NCBI GenBank assembly: GCA_016196035.1
Contig: JACPYM010000002.1
Location: 186,001 to 250,000 of the forward strand
DNA: 64,000 nt
Direction: 5' to 3'
Source of the DNA: Acidobacteriota bacterium
Lineage (GTDB): Bacteria > Acidobacteriota > Blastocatellia > RBC074
Within the stretch, counting starts at the first letter, position 1; each line of letters begins with the position of its first letter. The translations under genes and the position numbers were made by a program. The notes beneath the pieces were generated by a model. That model ran no database searches, had not been told where the DNA came from, and was given only the letters and a program-made list of their open reading frames with translations. Shown here one piece after another: positions 24,079-34,969 of this stretch.

Positions 24079-25206
24079 ATGAAACCTGAAAAAGAAATCA
24101 TCGTCGGCGGTCAGGCCGTGATTGAAGGCGTGATGATGCGCGCGCCGCATTCCTATGCGGTGGCCGTGCGCCGGCAGGACGGCCAGATTGTCAGCAAAGC
24201 TGAACCGCTGCCGAAGTTGGATGAAAAATATCCCTGGCTCAAAATTCCCGTCTTGCGCGGCAGCGCAGTGCTGATCCATTCGATGGCGCTCGGCATCAAG
24301 GCGCTCAACTTTTCGGCAACCGTGGCGATGGAAGAGCAGGAAGCGGTCGAGCAGCAAGTCCAGCCTGCCGTCAAAGCCGCCGCTGCGACCGGCGTGCTGA
24401 TGACAACGGCTCACGCTATCGAAGCACCCGAAATGCTCCGCGCAGTGGCAGAAACTGAAGAAAAGCCCAAGTCATCCGCCGCTGCCGCCACGGCTGCCGG
24501 TTCGATGGTTTTCGCACTCATCTTCAACGTGTTGCTCTTCATTGTGCTGCCGCTGTTGGTGACCAATGCGCTGTTTATCTATTTCGGCTGGGGCAATGCG
24601 CCGCAAGCCACTTTCACTGCCGATGCCAATGCGCCCTGGTATCAGGCTGGCTGGCACTGGTTGCAAGCTTACATGAAACCGGTGCGCCCCTCGGTTTCTT
24701 TCAATCTACTCGACGGCGTGATTCGCATGGGCCTGTTTTTGCTGATGATTTGGAGCTTTTCGCGGCTGCAAGACATCAAGCGCATCTTTGAATATCACGG
24801 TGCCGAGCACAAAACCGTCTTCGCCTGGGAAGCGGGCGAAGAGTTAACCGTCGCCAATGCGCGCCGCCATCCGCGCCAGCATCCGCGTTGCGGCACCAGC
24901 TTCTTGATGGTGGTGATGCTGGTTTCCATCGTGCTTTTCTCGGTCGTCAAATTCGACGCGCTGCTTTTGAATATGTTGACGCGCATCGCGCTGATGCCGT
25001 TGATCGCGGGCATCTCCTACGAAATCATCCGCGCGGCGGGCAAGAAAGAATCCAGCGCGCTGTTCTCGTTGATGACACTGCCTGGTCTCTGGCTGCAAAA
25101 CGTGACGACACAAGAACCCTCCGACGACCAGTTAGAAGTGGCAATCTACGCCCTAAAAGAATCGTTAAAGCTGGAGCCCCAAGAACCGTTAGCAGTCGGC
25201 AGTTAG
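24079..25206 (+). CDS. DUF1385 membrane protein
   Basis: From the ATG at 24079, preceded by GGAAGGAG at 24065-24072, the product has 375 residues. It matches DUF1385 (YqhQ-type): the N-terminal block [15 protein letters not shown], then two hydrophobic segments (about 140-165 and 220-235), the conserved [21 protein letters not shown] block with [14 protein letters not shown], and two further membrane segments. The His/Cys-rich block suggests a metal site. The function is unknown, but in many bacteria the gene sits beside prfA and prmC as here. A region of about 60 residues rich in Ala and Glu (about 88-140) is an insert. Confidence 0.93.
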   Translation: MKPEKEIIVGGQAVIEGVMMRAPHSYAVAVRRQDGQIVSKAEPLPKLDEKYPWLKIPVLRGSAVLIHSMALGIKALNFSATVAMEEQEAVEQQVQPAVKAAAATGVLMTTAHAIEAPEMLRAVAETEEKPKSSAAAATAAGSMVFALIFNVLLFIVLPLLVTNALFIYFGWGNAPQATFTADANAPWYQAGWHWLQAYMKPVRPSVSFNLLDGVIRMGLFLLMIWSFSRLQDIKRIFEYHGAEHKTVFAWEAGEELTVANARRHPRQHPRCGTSFLMVVMLVSIVLFSVVKFDALLLNMLTRIALMPLIAGISYEIIRAAGKKESSALFSLMTLPGLWLQNVTTQEPSDDQLEVAIYALKESLKLEPQEPLAVGS

Positions 25207-25230
25207 CAGCGAGCAGTTTACTTGCTCCGC

Positions 25231-25265
25231 TACTGACTACTGACTACTGACTACTGACTACTCGC
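25231..25265. repeat. Tandem heptamer (TACTGAC)n directly before prfA
   Basis: Four perfect copies of TACTGAC run from 25231 to 25258, followed by a degenerate TACTCGC at 25259-25265. The prfA ATG is two bases further on. No purine-rich ribosome-binding site precedes that ATG, so the repeat occupies the translation-initiation region. Confidence 0.9.
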
Positions 25266-25267
25266 TT

Positions 25268-26356
25268 ATGTTCGACAAACTTGAAGCCATCGAAAGAACC
25301 TACGAAGAGTTGACCCAGCAGATGACCGACAACGACGTCATCTCTGATCAGACGCGCTACACCAAGATCGCCAAGCAGCACCGCGACCTCGAAGCGATTG
25401 TCGAGAAATACCGCGAGATGAAGAAATTCGACAATGACATCGCGGGCGCGCGCCAGTTGCTCGCCGAAACGACCGAAGCTGAGATGCGCGAACTGGCCGA
25501 ACTCGAACTTGCCGAAAATGAGGTGAACCGCGTCAGGGTCGAAGAGGAATTGAAAGTCCTGTTGCTGCCCAAAGATCCCAACGACGAAAAGAACGTCATC
25601 TTTGAAGTCCGCGCCGGCACGGGCGGCGAAGAGGCTTGTTTATTCGCGGCGGAAATCATGCGGATGTATGCCCGCTACGCCGAACGCCACGGCTGGAAAT
25701 TCCAAATCACGGACATTTCCGAAACAGGTCTCGGCGGCATTCAAAAGGCCGAAGCCATCATCGAAGGCGACAAGGTTTACTCCAAACTCAAACACGAATC
25801 CGGCGTCCATCGCGTCCAGCGGGTGCCGCAAACCGAAACCAGCGGACGCATTCACACCTCCGCCGTCACTGTCGCCGTGCTGCCCGAAGCCGAAGACGTG
25901 GACGTAAAAATTGACGCCAAGGACATCCGCACCGACACCTTCTGCTCCTCCGGCCCCGGCGGCCAATCGGTCAACACGACTTATTCTGCGGTGCGCCTGA
26001 CACACTTGCCCACCGGCCTCGTCGTTTCGATGCAGGATGAAAAGTCGCAGATCAAGAACCGCGAGAAAGCCATGCGCGTGCTGCGTTCGCGGCTCTACGA
26101 AATCGAGCAGCAGAAACAGCACGACGCCATCGCCGCCGAACGCCGTTCGATGGTCGGAAGCGGCGACCGTTCCGAAAAGATTCGCACCTACAATTTCAAA
26201 GAGAACCGCGTCACCGATCACCGCATCGGCCTGACGCTGCATCAACTCGATTTGATTATGGAAGGCGGGCTGGATGAGTTGATCAATTCGACGGTGGCGT
26301 TCTTCCAGGCAGAGAAATTGAAGCAGGAGACCGAGCGGCAAGTCGCGGGCGTGTAA
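25268..26356 (+). CDS. prfA: Peptide chain release factor 1
   Basis: This 362-residue protein is a full-length class I release factor that recognises UAA and UAG. GGQ (231-233, [12 protein letters not shown]), which triggers peptidyl-tRNA hydrolysis, is present. The stop-codon recognition tripeptide P-x-T of RF1 is PQT at 187-189 ([14 protein letters not shown]), where PAT or PVT is usual, so the middle residue is uncommon. The C-terminal block [25 protein letters not shown] is normal. There is no Shine-Dalgarno sequence, and a heptamer repeat array lies right before the start. prmC, which methylates the Gln of GGQ, follows three bases after the stop. Confidence 0.97.
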   Translation: MFDKLEAIERTYEELTQQMTDNDVISDQTRYTKIAKQHRDLEAIVEKYREMKKFDNDIAGARQLLAETTEAEMRELAELELAENEVNRVRVEEELKVLLLPKDPNDEKNVIFEVRAGTGGEEACLFAAEIMRMYARYAERHGWKFQITDISETGLGGIQKAEAIIEGDKVYSKLKHESGVHRVQRVPQTETSGRIHTSAVTVAVLPEAEDVDVKIDAKDIRTDTFCSSGPGGQSVNTTYSAVRLTHLPTGLVVSMQDEKSQIKNREKAMRVLRSRLYEIEQQKQHDAIAAERRSMVGSGDRSEKIRTYNFKENRVTDHRIGLTLHQLDLIMEGGLDELINSTVAFFQAEKLKQETERQVAGV

Positions 26357-26359
26357 GCC

Positions 26360-27214
26360 ATGACCATCGCTGAAGTCTTAAAAGAAGCCAGCGCCGCCTT
26401 GCGCGCCGCCGCTGTTCCCAACGACCTGCTTGACGCGCAAACGCTGCTCGCCCACGCGCTCACTTGCGACCGCACGCATCTGATCGTGCATTTCAACCAG
26501 CAACTCACTGACGAACAACAAACCAGCTTCACCGCCTTGATCGCGCGCCGCGCCGCAGGCGAACCATTGCAATATATCACCGGCCAGCAGGAATTTTTCG
26601 GCTTGCCGTTTCTGGTTACGCCCGCCGTGCTAATTCCCCGCCCCGAAACCGAGATTCTCGTCGAAGAAGTCATTCGCCTCGCTCAACTGCACAACTGGAC
26701 GAATCCGGTGATTGTGGATGCGGGCACCGGTTCGGGCTGCATCGCCGTAACGCTGGCGCGCGAATTGGAAGGCGCGCAAGTCATTGCCACGGACATCTCG
26801 ACCACAGCGCTCGCCGTGGCGCGCCGCAATGCCGCATTGAATGGTGTGGCTGAGCGCGTGCAGTTCGTGCAAAGCGATTGGCTCGACGCAGTGCCAGCGG
26901 AACCCTTAGCCGACTTCATTGTCTCCAACCCGCCTTATGTCGCCGCGCACGAAATGCCGACGCTGCAACGCGAAGTGCGCGAGTGGGAACCGGCGCTGGC
27001 GCTCACCGATCAAGGTGATGGTTTGGGCTGTTATCGCCGGTTGCTGGCAGATGCTCCGGCGCGACTGAAGCCGGGCGGTTACTTCCTGTGTGAGTTGGGT
27101 TATACGCAATCGGCGGCGGTCAGTGCGTTGGCGGATCAAACCATCTGGACGGAGCCGCAGATGCTTGACGATTTGCAGGGCATTCCGCGCACGTTGGTGT
27201 TGCGGCGACGATAG
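26360..27214 (+). CDS. prmC: Release factor N5-glutamine methyltransferase
   Basis: The product is 284 residues, the normal PrmC/HemK length. It methylates the glutamine of the GGQ motif in release factors. Evident motifs are [15 protein letters not shown] (67-81), [10 protein letters not shown] (91-100), SAM motif [11 protein letters not shown] (120-130) and the catalytic NPPY (190-193, FIVSNPPYV). It lies three bases after prfA, and its likely substrate is the product of that gene. An inverted repeat containing a strong hairpin follows the stop and separates it from a convergent gene. Confidence 0.97.
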   Translation: MTIAEVLKEASAALRAAAVPNDLLDAQTLLAHALTCDRTHLIVHFNQQLTDEQQTSFTALIARRAAGEPLQYITGQQEFFGLPFLVTPAVLIPRPETEILVEEVIRLAQLHNWTNPVIVDAGTGSGCIAVTLARELEGAQVIATDISTTALAVARRNAALNGVAERVQFVQSDWLDAVPAEPLADFIVSNPPYVAAHEMPTLQREVREWEPALALTDQGDGLGCYRRLLADAPARLKPGGYFLCELGYTQSAAVSALADQTIWTEPQMLDDLQGIPRTLVLRRR

Positions 27215-27220
27215 CAACCC

Positions 27221-27341
27221 CTGGGTACGCACCGCTTCCAGCGTGCAGATTTGGCAGCGGACACGCGAAGGCCGGAGGGAATCCCTCCGGCCTTGTTGTT
27301 TCTGATCCCAAGACCGCACGCTGGAAGCGGTGCGTACCCAG
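27221..27341. repeat. Inverted repeat enclosing a terminator-like hairpin between convergent genes
   Basis: Outer arms 27221-27246 and 27316-27341 are perfect 26-bp complements (CTGGGTACGCACCGCTTCCA in the left arm). In the middle AAGGCCGGAGGGA (27268-27280) pairs with TCCCTCCGGCCTT (27282-27294) and is followed by GTTGTTTCT. The layout, an inner GC hairpin inside a longer outer pair, is the same as at 887-993. Confidence 0.9.
27268..27300 (+). terminator. Rho-independent terminator of the rpmE-prmC block (probably bidirectional)
   Basis: A 13-bp GC-rich stem with a minimal loop is followed by GTTGTTT on the plus strand. Because the stem is symmetrical and lies between convergent genes, it may also end transcription of the phosphatase-like gene. 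Confidence 0.65.
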
Positions 27342-27348
27342 GTTGCGG

Positions 27349-28452
27349 CTACTTACCAAACAAACGCGCCACCGGCTTCCCGGCCTGCGGATTGTTCTCG
27401 CTGTAATCGAATCCCAGCCAGCGGCAGAGCGTCGCGGCGGCCTGATTCTGGTAAATCGTTTCGGCATCCTTCCATTCGCCACGCAGCGCGCTGTCCGGGC
27501 TGACGAAAGCCATCCAGATGTATTGCGCTTCGGGGACTTTCTCGCCGTGATCCGTCCAGTCGCGGATGGTTTTGCCGCGCCCGTGATCGGTGGTGAACAG
27601 AATCGAAGTTTTGCCCTGATAACGCGGCGTGCGTTGCAGGTACTCCCAAATCGCTTTGATCTGTTGATCGTTGTGCGCGAACGAATCGAGCACGTGCGCG
27701 TATTCGCCGCCGTGCGCCCAATCGTCGGTTTCGCCCAGCGCGATGTGCACGACGCGGGGCTGATACTTTTGCATGTGCGCCAGCGCAAAGCGCACGGTGA
27801 AGTAATCGAAGCGCACGCTATCCCAGGGACTGAGCCGTTCGTTTTGCAGCTTGCTCAGCACTTTGATTTCCGGGTCGGTCGAAGGATATGGCTCGTGCCC
27901 GGCATTGATCGTCACCGCGCCTTCTTCGTGTTCGCCGATCCAGTTGAACACATCCCACGAACCGAACAGCGCGACCTGGTTTTGATTGAGCTTGAGCTTG
28001 CGTTTGAGGAATTCGAGCACGCTGGTGTTCGGATTGCGGTTGCGGTCGTTGCTGTTGATGACGTCGTCGTGCGCCTGCCCCGTGAGGATTTCGGAATAGC
28101 CGGGATAGGAAAACCACATTTTGTTGGTCGTCATCACGGCGCTGTTCAAACTGCGATTCCCGGCAATCGAACCGTATTGCTTCAGCAGCGTGCCCCAGAA
28201 AAAGGGCATCAACTTTTCGCGGCGTGCCGCAGGCGTGTCGGCCCAGTATTTTTTATAAAGCGCGGAGTCCTCGACTTTGCCGCGTTTGGTTTTGTCTTTG
28301 AGGATGTCGAGGTCGAGGCCGCCAAAAATCTCCTGCGTGCGCGCGCCGTCGAAGGTGATCAGGATGACGTTTTCGGTTTTGGTTTGCGCGGCGGCAGCCA
28401 GGGTCAGGGCGAAGAGGAAAACGAGGATGCGTAGGGTGTCTTTGGTTTTCAT
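27349..28452 (-). CDS. Secreted alkaline-phosphatase-superfamily protein (type I phosphodiesterase-like)
   Basis: This 367-residue protein has a signal peptide (1 to about 23, LAAAAQ). Its layout is that of the alkaline phosphatase/phosphodiesterase superfamily: metal ligand D35 (ILITFDGAR), a candidate nucleophile S120 ([11 protein letters not shown]), metal-site segments [12 protein letters not shown] (D243, H247) and TTDHGRG (D289, H290), and H302 in WTDHGE. It probably cleaves a phosphomonoester or diester, or a sulfate ester, in the periplasm. It is preceded by a 35-bp perfect inverted repeat and has no obvious operon partner other than the TonB-dependent receptor upstream on the same strand. 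Confidence 0.85.
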   Translation of the reverse strand: MKTKDTLRILVFLFALTLAAAAQTKTENVILITFDGARTQEIFGGLDLDILKDKTKRGKVEDSALYKKYWADTPAARREKLMPFFWGTLLKQYGSIAGNRSLNSAVMTTNKMWFSYPGYSEILTGQAHDDVINSNDRNRNPNTSVLEFLKRKLKLNQNQVALFGSWDVFNWIGEHEEGAVTINAGHEPYPSTDPEIKVLSKLQNERLSPWDSVRFDYFTVRFALAHMQKYQPRVVHIALGETDDWAHGGEYAHVLDSFAHNDQQIKAIWEYLQRTPRYQGKTSILFTTDHGRGKTIRDWTDHGEKVPEAQYIWMAFVSPDSALRGEWKDAETIYQNQAAATLCRWLGFDYSENNPQAGKPVARLFGK

Positions 28453-28477
28453 TGCAGCGTAGCCTTCAGGAAAAGCA

Positions 28478-28572
28478 GAGAGTACGGAACAGACGGAAAG
28501 AACGGAACAGACGGAAAAGCCCGTTGGTTTCCGTTCAGTCTGTTCCGTTCTTTCCGTCTGTTCCGTACTCTC
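28478..28572. repeat. 35-bp perfect inverted repeat built from tandem GGAACAGACGGAAA units
   Basis: Arms 28478-28512 and 28538-28572 are perfect complements over 35 bp. Within each arm the unit ACGGAACAGACGGAAA occurs twice in tandem, so direct repeats are folded into the inverted repeat. It fills most of the 129-base gap between the TonB-dependent receptor stop and the phosphatase start; the right arm ends nine bases beyond the receptor stop. Confidence 0.93.
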
Positions 28573-28581
28573 CTTTAGTTT

Positions 28582-31500
28582 TTAGAAAATCAGCTTCAAC
28601 GCGAACTGAAGCTGTCGCGCCGGGAAAGTGGTACGGATGGTGCCGTAACCGCCAGTTGCCGTGCGCGCATTCGTTGCAGTGGGGTCGGGCGCGCCGAAGT
28701 TGGTATGGTTGAAGAGATTGAAGGCTTCCATACGGAATTCCAGCTTGGTGCGCTCTTTCCAGACCGGGAACGCTTTGTGCAAGCCCAGATCGGTTTGCGC
28801 GAAGCCAGGCCCCCGCACGATGTTGCGGCTGGCGCTGCCGAATAACTGGTCGCCGGTGGGGATGGAAACTCCCGCGACGTTCAGATAATCGTTCGGGTCA
28901 ACGCCGGGGCTGCGCAACGGCTGCCCCGTCAGGTTCGGGCGCAGGGTCGCCTGACCACCGACGCTGAAACCAGAAACTGCGTTGTAGAACAGATTGACGG
29001 GCAGCCCGCTGTTCAGGGTGTTGATGAGCGTCGCACGCCAGCCGCCGATGAGGTAATCGAGCGCGGTTGAACTATTGGCCAGCTTTCGGCCTTTGCCGAA
29101 CGGCAAGTCATACACCACGCTGGTCGTGTTGTTGAGCGGTTGGTTGTAATTCGATAGCCCCTTGTCAGCACCGATGTTGCGAATGTTCAGGCGCGAGTTG
29201 TCGCCCGATTGCGTTTCCAAATGACCGGCGACGTTATCAATCGCCTTCGACCAGGTGAAGGAGTTGAGCAGGTACAGACCCTGGCTGAACCGCCGTTCCA
29301 GCTTGATCTGCAAGGCGTGGTAATTCGCAAAGCCGGCATTGAACGAAGCCTGCACGAAACCGAAATCAGCCAGCGGGCGGCGTGATTGGAGCGACGGGAG
29401 CGCTTTGCGGTTGGGATCGGTCGTCGGCAAATTCGACAAGCGAATCTCTTCCGCCGTCACTGTCCGCGCCTGGTTGTAATCGCCCAGCGCAACCAGTTTG
29501 ACGCTGTGATTGCCGACGTAGCCCACGTCCAGCAGCAAGCCCTTCATCAATTCACGCTGCACGGTCAGATGCCAGCTTTGCACGTAACCCGTCCGCGTTT
29601 CGGCGGGCGAGAAGTTGGTGCGCGTCGTCAAGGTGGTGGCGCGCGCCGGCGAAATCAGCCCCGCCGGATAACCGGCCTGCGTCGGGCGGAAGCAGTTCAG
29701 GAAGTTGTCGCCCGTGCAAAGCGGCGACGTAATCGCCTGATCAATCGTCACGCCGATGATTTGCGGCAGGTTGAAGGCCAGCAGGTTTTCGCCGCCCAGC
29801 CGGTTGAAGTGGATGTAGCTGATGCCGTAGCCGCCGCGAATCACCGTCTTCGGCGTCAGGTTGTAAGCCAGCCCCAGGCGCGGCGACCAATTGTTGCGGT
29901 CGGGATTGACCAACGCGCGATTGTAAAGTGAGCCGCTGCTGGCGAAGATCAGCTTCTTCGCCACCGGATCGAAGTTGGTCAACTGGTTCTTGTCTTCGTA
30001 CTGTGGTGTGGCGAATTCGTAGCGCACCCCCAGGTTGAGCGTCAGCTTTTGATTCACCTTGAAATCGTCCTGCAAGTAAGCGAAATGCATGCGCTGGCGG
30101 TATTGCGCCAGAAAGAAATTCGCCAACTGATATTGGCTGCGCGCGCCAAACAGGAAATCGGCGAAGTTGTAGATGTTGTTGCTCCCCGTTACCGTGGTCG
30201 GGCGGCTGAATTGACCGCTGTAAGCATCCTGCCCGTATTTCGGAGCGAAGTCTTCGACCTCGGTGTTGATCCGTTGGTATTCGTAACCGGCCTTCAAACT
30301 GTGGCGGCCCAGCACCTGCGTGTAGTTGACGCGCGGGTTCCAGATGAACGGGTCTTGATGCTGCGGGTTGGACGATTGACGGCCAATCTGCGTGAAACCG
30401 CTGATGGCCTGCGAGTTCAAACCGCCGCCAATGGTCGGATCGGTCGGCAAGCCCGGCAACAGAAAGTTCGGATCGCCCAAACCGGTCGGGTGCTTGCCCG
30501 CTTGGGTGCGCGAAATGCCGAGCCGGAATTCCACGATTGAATTGCTGGATAGGTTATAGGTCACGCCGCCGGCGAGTTGCTGGTTCAACACATAAATGAA
30601 GGCGTTACGTTCGCCGCTGAAGACCGGCCCGGGAATGACCGGCGCTTCATAATTGTTCACCTTGCGGTGGCTGACGCGCACGAAACCATTCAGTTTGCTA
30701 TTGAAGGTGTGATCGAGCTTGAGGTCGAATTTGTCGTTATAAAACTTGCTACGCGGCAGGTTCTCATAGTTGTTCGAACCGACGCCAGTCGCGGTCGGAT
30801 TGGTCACCGGCAGAGCCAGCGCAGCCAGCACGCTCTTGGCAAAAGGCGTGATTTCGTTCGCCGGGATGTTGCCGTCGGCATAGACCGTGCCGGTGAACGG
30901 ATTCCGCACGGGCACCGCCAACTGTCCCGCGCGCTGCGCCGCCGTCGGCACGGTGCCGAATTGCAGCGTGCGAATGATGCGGCGGAAGCCTTCGTAATCG
31001 GCGAAAAAGAAGGTCTTATCGTGAATGATCGGACCGCCGATGGTGCCACCGAACTGATTCTGAAGCAGGACGGGTTTGAATCCGCGCGTCGGTTTGAAAA
31101 AGCCGACCGCGTTGAGCGACGTATTGCGCAGGAATTCGTAGGCCGTGCCGTGAAATTCATTGGTGCCGCTGCGAATTGCGGCGTTGATCACCGCGCCGCC
31201 CGCGCGCCCGAATTCGGCGCTGAAGTTGTTGGTCTGGACTTTGAATTCCTGCACGGCGTCGGGCGAAGCCTGCACGACCTGATTGGAAAAGCCCTGATTG
31301 CTGGTGCCGTATGAGTTGTTGTCTACGCCGTCAATAATGAAGTTATTGAGCGATGAGCGCAGCCCATTGACGTTGAACGAAGCATCGCGCGCGCCATTTT
31401 CCAGCGTCGCCAGCGCCGAACGCCGCACGCCGGGTGAGAGCAATGCCAGATCGGCATAAGCGCGGCCATTCAGCGGCAGATTGACGATCTGTTCGCGGTT

Positions 31501-31935
31501 GATGATCTGGCCGCGGTCGCTCGATTCGGATTGGAGCAGTTGCGCGCTATCGGCTGAGACCGTAACGGTGTCAGTCACCGCGCCGGCCTTCATCGCCAAA
31601 TCCACGCGCAGGCGCGCGCCGACATTGACCTGAACATTTTCGGCCACAGCTTTGGAAAAGCCCGCGGCTTCGGCGCTGATCGTGTAAACGCCGATCTTGA
31701 CGTTATTGATCTGGTAATTGCCTTCTTCGTCCGTTTGCACGGTATGGGTAATGCCGGTCGCCGTGTTTTTGACCGTCACATTGGCTTTGGGCAGCACCGC
31801 ACCCGAGGCGTCGCGCACGGTACCTACGACCGTCGCGGTATCAAATTGCCCATACGCCAGCGGCGCAAACAGGCAGCATAGCAACGCAGCGGCAGACAGG
31901 CGCGTCAAGCGTTGCAAGGTGTAATTCAACTTCAT
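28582..31935 (-). CDS. TonB-dependent outer-membrane receptor with N-terminal carboxypeptidase-regulatory domain (Oar-like)
   Basis: This 1117-residue protein has a signal peptide (1 to about 29, LAYGQ) and a carboxypeptidase-regulatory-like beta-sandwich (about 33-118, [24 protein letters not shown]). A TonB plug (about 125-235, [32 protein letters not shown]) and a long beta-barrel follow, ending in FALKLIF with the terminal Phe expected of an outer-membrane protein. Such Oar-like receptors are strongly expanded in Acidobacteriota. There is no SusD partner beside it. The ATG at 31935 follows TCAAGGAGTC on the minus strand; an upstream frame to 32001 is unlikely. The substrate is unknown. 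Confidence 0.94.
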   Translation of the reverse strand: MKLNYTLQRLTRLSAAALLCCLFAPLAYGQFDTATVVGTVRDASGAVLPKANVTVKNTATGITHTVQTDEEGNYQINNVKIGVYTISAEAAGFSKAVAENVQVNVGARLRVDLAMKAGAVTDTVTVSADSAQLLQSESSDRGQIINREQIVNLPLNGRAYADLALLSPGVRRSALATLENGARDASFNVNGLRSSLNNFIIDGVDNNSYGTSNQGFSNQVVQASPDAVQEFKVQTNNFSAEFGRAGGAVINAAIRSGTNEFHGTAYEFLRNTSLNAVGFFKPTRGFKPVLLQNQFGGTIGGPIIHDKTFFFADYEGFRRIIRTLQFGTVPTAAQRAGQLAVPVRNPFTGTVYADGNIPANEITPFAKSVLAALALPVTNPTATGVGSNNYENLPRSKFYNDKFDLKLDHTFNSKLNGFVRVSHRKVNNYEAPVIPGPVFSGERNAFIYVLNQQLAGGVTYNLSSNSIVEFRLGISRTQAGKHPTGLGDPNFLLPGLPTDPTIGGGLNSQAISGFTQIGRQSSNPQHQDPFIWNPRVNYTQVLGRHSLKAGYEYQRINTEVEDFAPKYGQDAYSGQFSRPTTVTGSNNIYNFADFLFGARSQYQLANFFLAQYRQRMHFAYLQDDFKVNQKLTLNLGVRYEFATPQYEDKNQLTNFDPVAKKLIFASSGSLYNRALVNPDRNNWSPRLGLAYNLTPKTVIRGGYGISYIHFNRLGGENLLAFNLPQIIGVTIDQAITSPLCTGDNFLNCFRPTQAGYPAGLISPARATTLTTRTNFSPAETRTGYVQSWHLTVQRELMKGLLLDVGYVGNHSVKLVALGDYNQARTVTAEEIRLSNLPTTDPNRKALPSLQSRRPLADFGFVQASFNAGFANYHALQIKLERRFSQGLYLLNSFTWSKAIDNVAGHLETQSGDNSRLNIRNIGADKGLSNYNQPLNNTTSVVYDLPFGKGRKLANSSTALDYLIGGWRATLINTLNSGLPVNLFYNAVSGFSVGGQATLRPNLTGQPLRSPGVDPNDYLNVAGVSIPTGDQLFGSASRNIVRGPGFAQTDLGLHKAFPVWKERTKLEFRMEAFNLFNHTNFGAPDPTATNARTATGGYGTIRTTFPARQLQFALKLIF

Positions 31936-32164
31936 CTTCTGACTCCTTGAGTGGATAGAGTATGTGAGTGCCAAGTGGCAAGCGTACCTTCGCGGCGTCA
32001 AGCTTGCGTTAGCTTACGTGCGAATTAACGTCAAAATTACATCCCAGCAAAGCAGGCTTCCTGTCTCGGATGGAAAAGTCATCGGCAGGATTTTTCGTTG
32101 GCATAGCTTCGCCGCAAGCGGCGGCATAGTCAACCGTCCAGACGGAGATTGGCCCCGGCAAAAC

Positions 32165-32205
32165 AAAAGCTGCGAGCAGTGTTGTGCTGCTCGCAGCTTT
32201 TTCAG
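32165..32205 (-). terminator. Rho-independent terminator of the MacA/ATPase operon
   Basis: AAAAGCTGCGAGCAG (32165-32179) and CTGCTCGCAGCTTTT (32187-32201) form a perfect 15-bp stem with a seven-base loop. On the minus strand it is followed by TTTTGTTTTG. It begins 21 bases after the stop of the ABC ATPase gene. The plus strand also ends in a T-run, so it may act both ways. Confidence 0.85.
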
Positions 32206-32222
32206 GCCAGGCTGTCAGTCTC

Positions 32223-32978
32223 CTACTTGAGTCGTTCGTCCTTGGAAATCTGTCCGTCCAGAATCGTCAGCACGCGATGCGCATGGGACGCAATGTCCGG
32301 CTCGTGCGTGACGACGATGATCGTATTGCCGCGTTCGTGCAGCCGTTCGAGCAAGGCCATGATTTCAACCGAGGTCTTGGAATCGAGGTTCCCGGTCGGT
32401 TCGTCGGCCAGAATGATCGAAGGGTTGTTGACCAGCGCGCGCGCGATGGCGACGCGTTGCCGCTGGCCGCCCGAAAGCTCGTTGGGTTTGTGGGTCATGC
32501 GCTGGCCCAATTCGACCGATTCCAGCGCCTTCTTCGCTTTCTCGAGGCGTTCGGCGGAGGGCGTGCCGTTGTATATCAGCGGCAATTCAACGTTGTGCAG
32601 CGCCGTCGCGCGCGGCAACAGGTTGAACGTCTGGAAAACGAAGCCGATCTCTTTGTTGCGGATGTAGGCCAGTTCATCGTCATCCATCTGCGAAACCAGC
32701 TTGCCGTTCAGCCAGTACTCGCCTTTGGTAGGCGTATCCAGACAGCCGATCATATTCATCAGCGTAGATTTGCCCGACCCCGAAGGCCCGATGATGGCGA
32801 CGTATTCGCCCTGTTTGATCTCGAACGTAACCCCGCTCAAAGCGTGAATCTCTTCGTCGCCCATCACGTAAGTCTTCCAAAGATCCGTCGTGCGGATCAT
32901 CGTGGGCCGTGCGTCTTCGTTTGTCCGCTCGCGTTGCATTTGGGGTTTGGCCTCTAGTTCCATCATTGCAGCAACCAT
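32223..32978 (-). CDS. ABC transporter ATP-binding protein (MacB/LolD type)
   Basis: This 251-residue ATPase has Walker A GPSGSGKS (64-71), Q-loop Q116 ([11 protein letters not shown]), signature LSGGQ (168-172), Walker [10 protein letters not shown] (188-196) and the H-loop in [16 protein letters not shown] and the [12 protein letters not shown] block place it in the MacB/LolD/FtsE group. It follows a MacA-type adaptor gene by 89 bases. No permease gene is present in this operon, and a strong terminator comes right after the stop. GAGG on the minus strand, about six bases before the ATG, supports the start at 32978. Confidence 0.93.
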   Translation of the reverse strand: MVAAMMELEAKPQMQRERTNEDARPTMIRTTDLWKTYVMGDEEIHALSGVTFEIKQGEYVAIIGPSGSGKSTLMNMIGCLDTPTKGEYWLNGKLVSQMDDDELAYIRNKEIGFVFQTFNLLPRATALHNVELPLIYNGTPSAERLEKAKKALESVELGQRMTHKPNELSGGQRQRVAIARALVNNPSIILADEPTGNLDSKTSVEIMALLERLHERGNTIIVVTHEPDIASHAHRVLTILDGQISKDERLK

Positions 32979-32987
32979 AAATTACCT

Positions 32988-33071
32988 CGGTAGTCGGTAG
33001 CCGGTTGTTGGTAGTCGTTAGTCGGTTGTCGGCTTGCGATAGTTCCTAACCGACTACCGACTACCGACTAC
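32988..33071. repeat. Imperfect inverted repeat of GTAGTCG heptamers
   Basis: The left part from 32988 contains GTAGTCGGTAGCCGGTTGTT and related units; the right part, 33048-33071, contains ACCGACTACCGACTACCGAC. The arms match at about 20 of 24 positions. The right arm overlaps the stop codon of the MacA-type gene (33068-33070). Confidence 0.75.
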
Positions 33072-34525
33072 TTGCTCTCAGCCTTCTCGTCCTTCTTCTT
33101 GTTCTTGTCTTCGCGCTTGACGATGGTGTCGTCTTTGAGCGTGCGCAATTGGCGGTACGGCCCAATGATGAGTTCAATGCCTTCTTTCAAACCGCTCTTG
33201 ATTTCGATGTCGTTCTCACCGGTGATGCCGGTTTCAACGGGCACGAACTTGGCCTTGTTGCCGGCCAACGTGAAGACGCCCTTTTGCGCCTTGCGTTCTT
33301 TCTTTTCGCCGGGCTTGGGCGAAGGCGCGCCTTTCTCTTCGGGCTGTTCGCGTTCAACCAGGGCTTGCAACGGAATAGCCACAACACTCTCGCGGCGGTC
33401 GGTGGTGACCGTGGCGGTCGCTGACATGCCGGGCCGCAACGCATTGCGCACCTCGTCATTCATGTTAATCAGGCGCACGACGACCTTGAAATCCTTGGCT
33501 TCCTGATTGCCGCTGGTTTGCGTTTGCACGATGTTTTGGCCGGTGCGCGTGATGGCCGAAGCGGCCTTCTCGACGACTTCGCCTTCGATCTCGCGTTCGC
33601 CCAGGGCATCCACTTTGACCTTGACCTTCTGGCCGACCTGCACATTTTTGATGTCGGTTTCATCCACGCGGACTTCGACGTTAATCAGCGACATGTCCGC
33701 GATGATCATCAGCGGCGTGGACGAAAAGCTGGCTGTCGCAAAGGTGCCGACCTGAATCGGCAGGTTGGCGATGACGCCGTTGATGGGCGAATACTGCGTG
33801 GTCTTGGCCAACAGATCGGATTGGCTGCGCAATTGCGCTTGTGACTGGGCCGCGCGCGCTTGCGAGGCCGCCAGACTGGCGCTCGCTTGACTGACGCGAA
33901 TCTCGGCGTCCTTGATCTGCACTTCAGCCTGTTTGACACGCGATTCAGCCGAATTGACGGCAGCCGTGGACGCATCGAACCGCGCCTTGGCCGTGTCATA
34001 AACCGAACGTGAATTGATGCCCGCCTCAACCAACTCGGTGTTGCGCTTCAATTCGATCTCGGCGTTGGCGCGGTCAATTCTGGCGCGTTCCAAATCAGCC
34101 TGCGCCACGCTCAACGCCGCGCGCATATTGTTGATGGTGTTTTCCGCCGCCGAGACGGCCACGGTCTGGTTTTGCACATCCGCTTGCGAAGCGCGCAAAG
34201 CAGCCTCTTGCAAAGTGGTCGCCGACGACTGCTGCGTCGGGTCAACGCGCAACAGCGGTTTGCCTTTGTTGACGACATCGCCTTCTTTGACATAGATGTC
34301 GGTCACGCGGCCCGGCACTTCAGAGGTTAGGTTGATCAGGTGGACAGGGCGGACTTCCCCATTGGCGGTGACTTTGGATTCGAGCGCATTGCGGCGCTCG
34401 ACTTTGGCGACTTGGACTTCGGGGGCATCGGTGCGGCGCGCCCAGACGCTGGCCCCGATGATGCCCGCTAACACGAGAATCACCACGGCAGTGATTCCTA
34501 TCTTTTTATTTCTGGACATCGGCAT
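33068..34525 (-). CDS. MacA/HlyD-family periplasmic adaptor protein
   Basis: This 485-residue membrane-fusion protein has an N-terminal membrane anchor (about 9-28), then the half-lipoyl motif ([28 protein letters not shown], about 69-96). A long Ala/Gln-rich coiled-coil hairpin follows (about 97-245), then the second lipoyl half ([19 protein letters not shown]), a beta-barrel and a charged C-terminal tail ([16 protein letters not shown]). It would link an inner-membrane ABC permease to an outer-membrane channel. The ATPase gene follows, but no permease is found. A GGAGAG on the minus strand precedes the ATG at 34525; an in-frame ATG at 34519 is possible. Confidence 0.92.
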   Translation of the reverse strand: MPMSRNKKIGITAVVILVLAGIIGASVWARRTDAPEVQVAKVERRNALESKVTANGEVRPVHLINLTSEVPGRVTDIYVKEGDVVNKGKPLLRVDPTQQSSATTLQEAALRASQADVQNQTVAVSAAENTINNMRAALSVAQADLERARIDRANAEIELKRNTELVEAGINSRSVYDTAKARFDASTAAVNSAESRVKQAEVQIKDAEIRVSQASASLAASQARAAQSQAQLRSQSDLLAKTTQYSPINGVIANLPIQVGTFATASFSSTPLMIIADMSLINVEVRVDETDIKNVQVGQKVKVKVDALGEREIEGEVVEKAASAITRTGQNIVQTQTSGNQEAKDFKVVVRLINMNDEVRNALRPGMSATATVTTDRRESVVAIPLQALVEREQPEEKGAPSPKPGEKKERKAQKGVFTLAGNKAKFVPVETGITGENDIEIKSGLKEGIELIIGPYRQLRTLKDDTIVKREDKNKKKDEKAESK

Positions 34526-34969
34526 TGCGATCTACTCTCCTTCTCCGGGCTTCAAACTCCGGACTTCAAAGCTGAAGCCAATCAGAAGTCTTGGGATTCT
34601 GTTTATTGTTTTTAGGACGTACTCTCGGTTGCGTCAACTTCCTGAGCCGTGCGCCTATACGTCTTCAGTTTCGGCCTTGTTTCAAACTTCTTGGACGAAA
34701 ATATAAGGGGCCATTCTAGCAACCAGCCCTGCTATGTCCAAACGATAATTTCCTGTCAGTATTAACAACCAAAATAAAATTGCTGGCTGCCACGAGTCGG
34801 CGCCTTCAAGCTAATGAGCCCCAGCGCCCACGCAACGCACGCCCTGCCGGACTGCGATGCTAACGAGTTCCCTGGCTCTGGCGCTGCCGCGCGCTGCTTT
34901 TTTTGCGACGAGCGGTGGGCGGTATATGATGCCGCCCGTTACCGGACTGAACTGGCAGGAATCATCTCA

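Noticed and set aside
25231-25265. CRISPR-like array from the TACTGAC repeats
   Set aside because: The units are seven bases and directly adjacent with no spacers, and there are no cas genes in the window.
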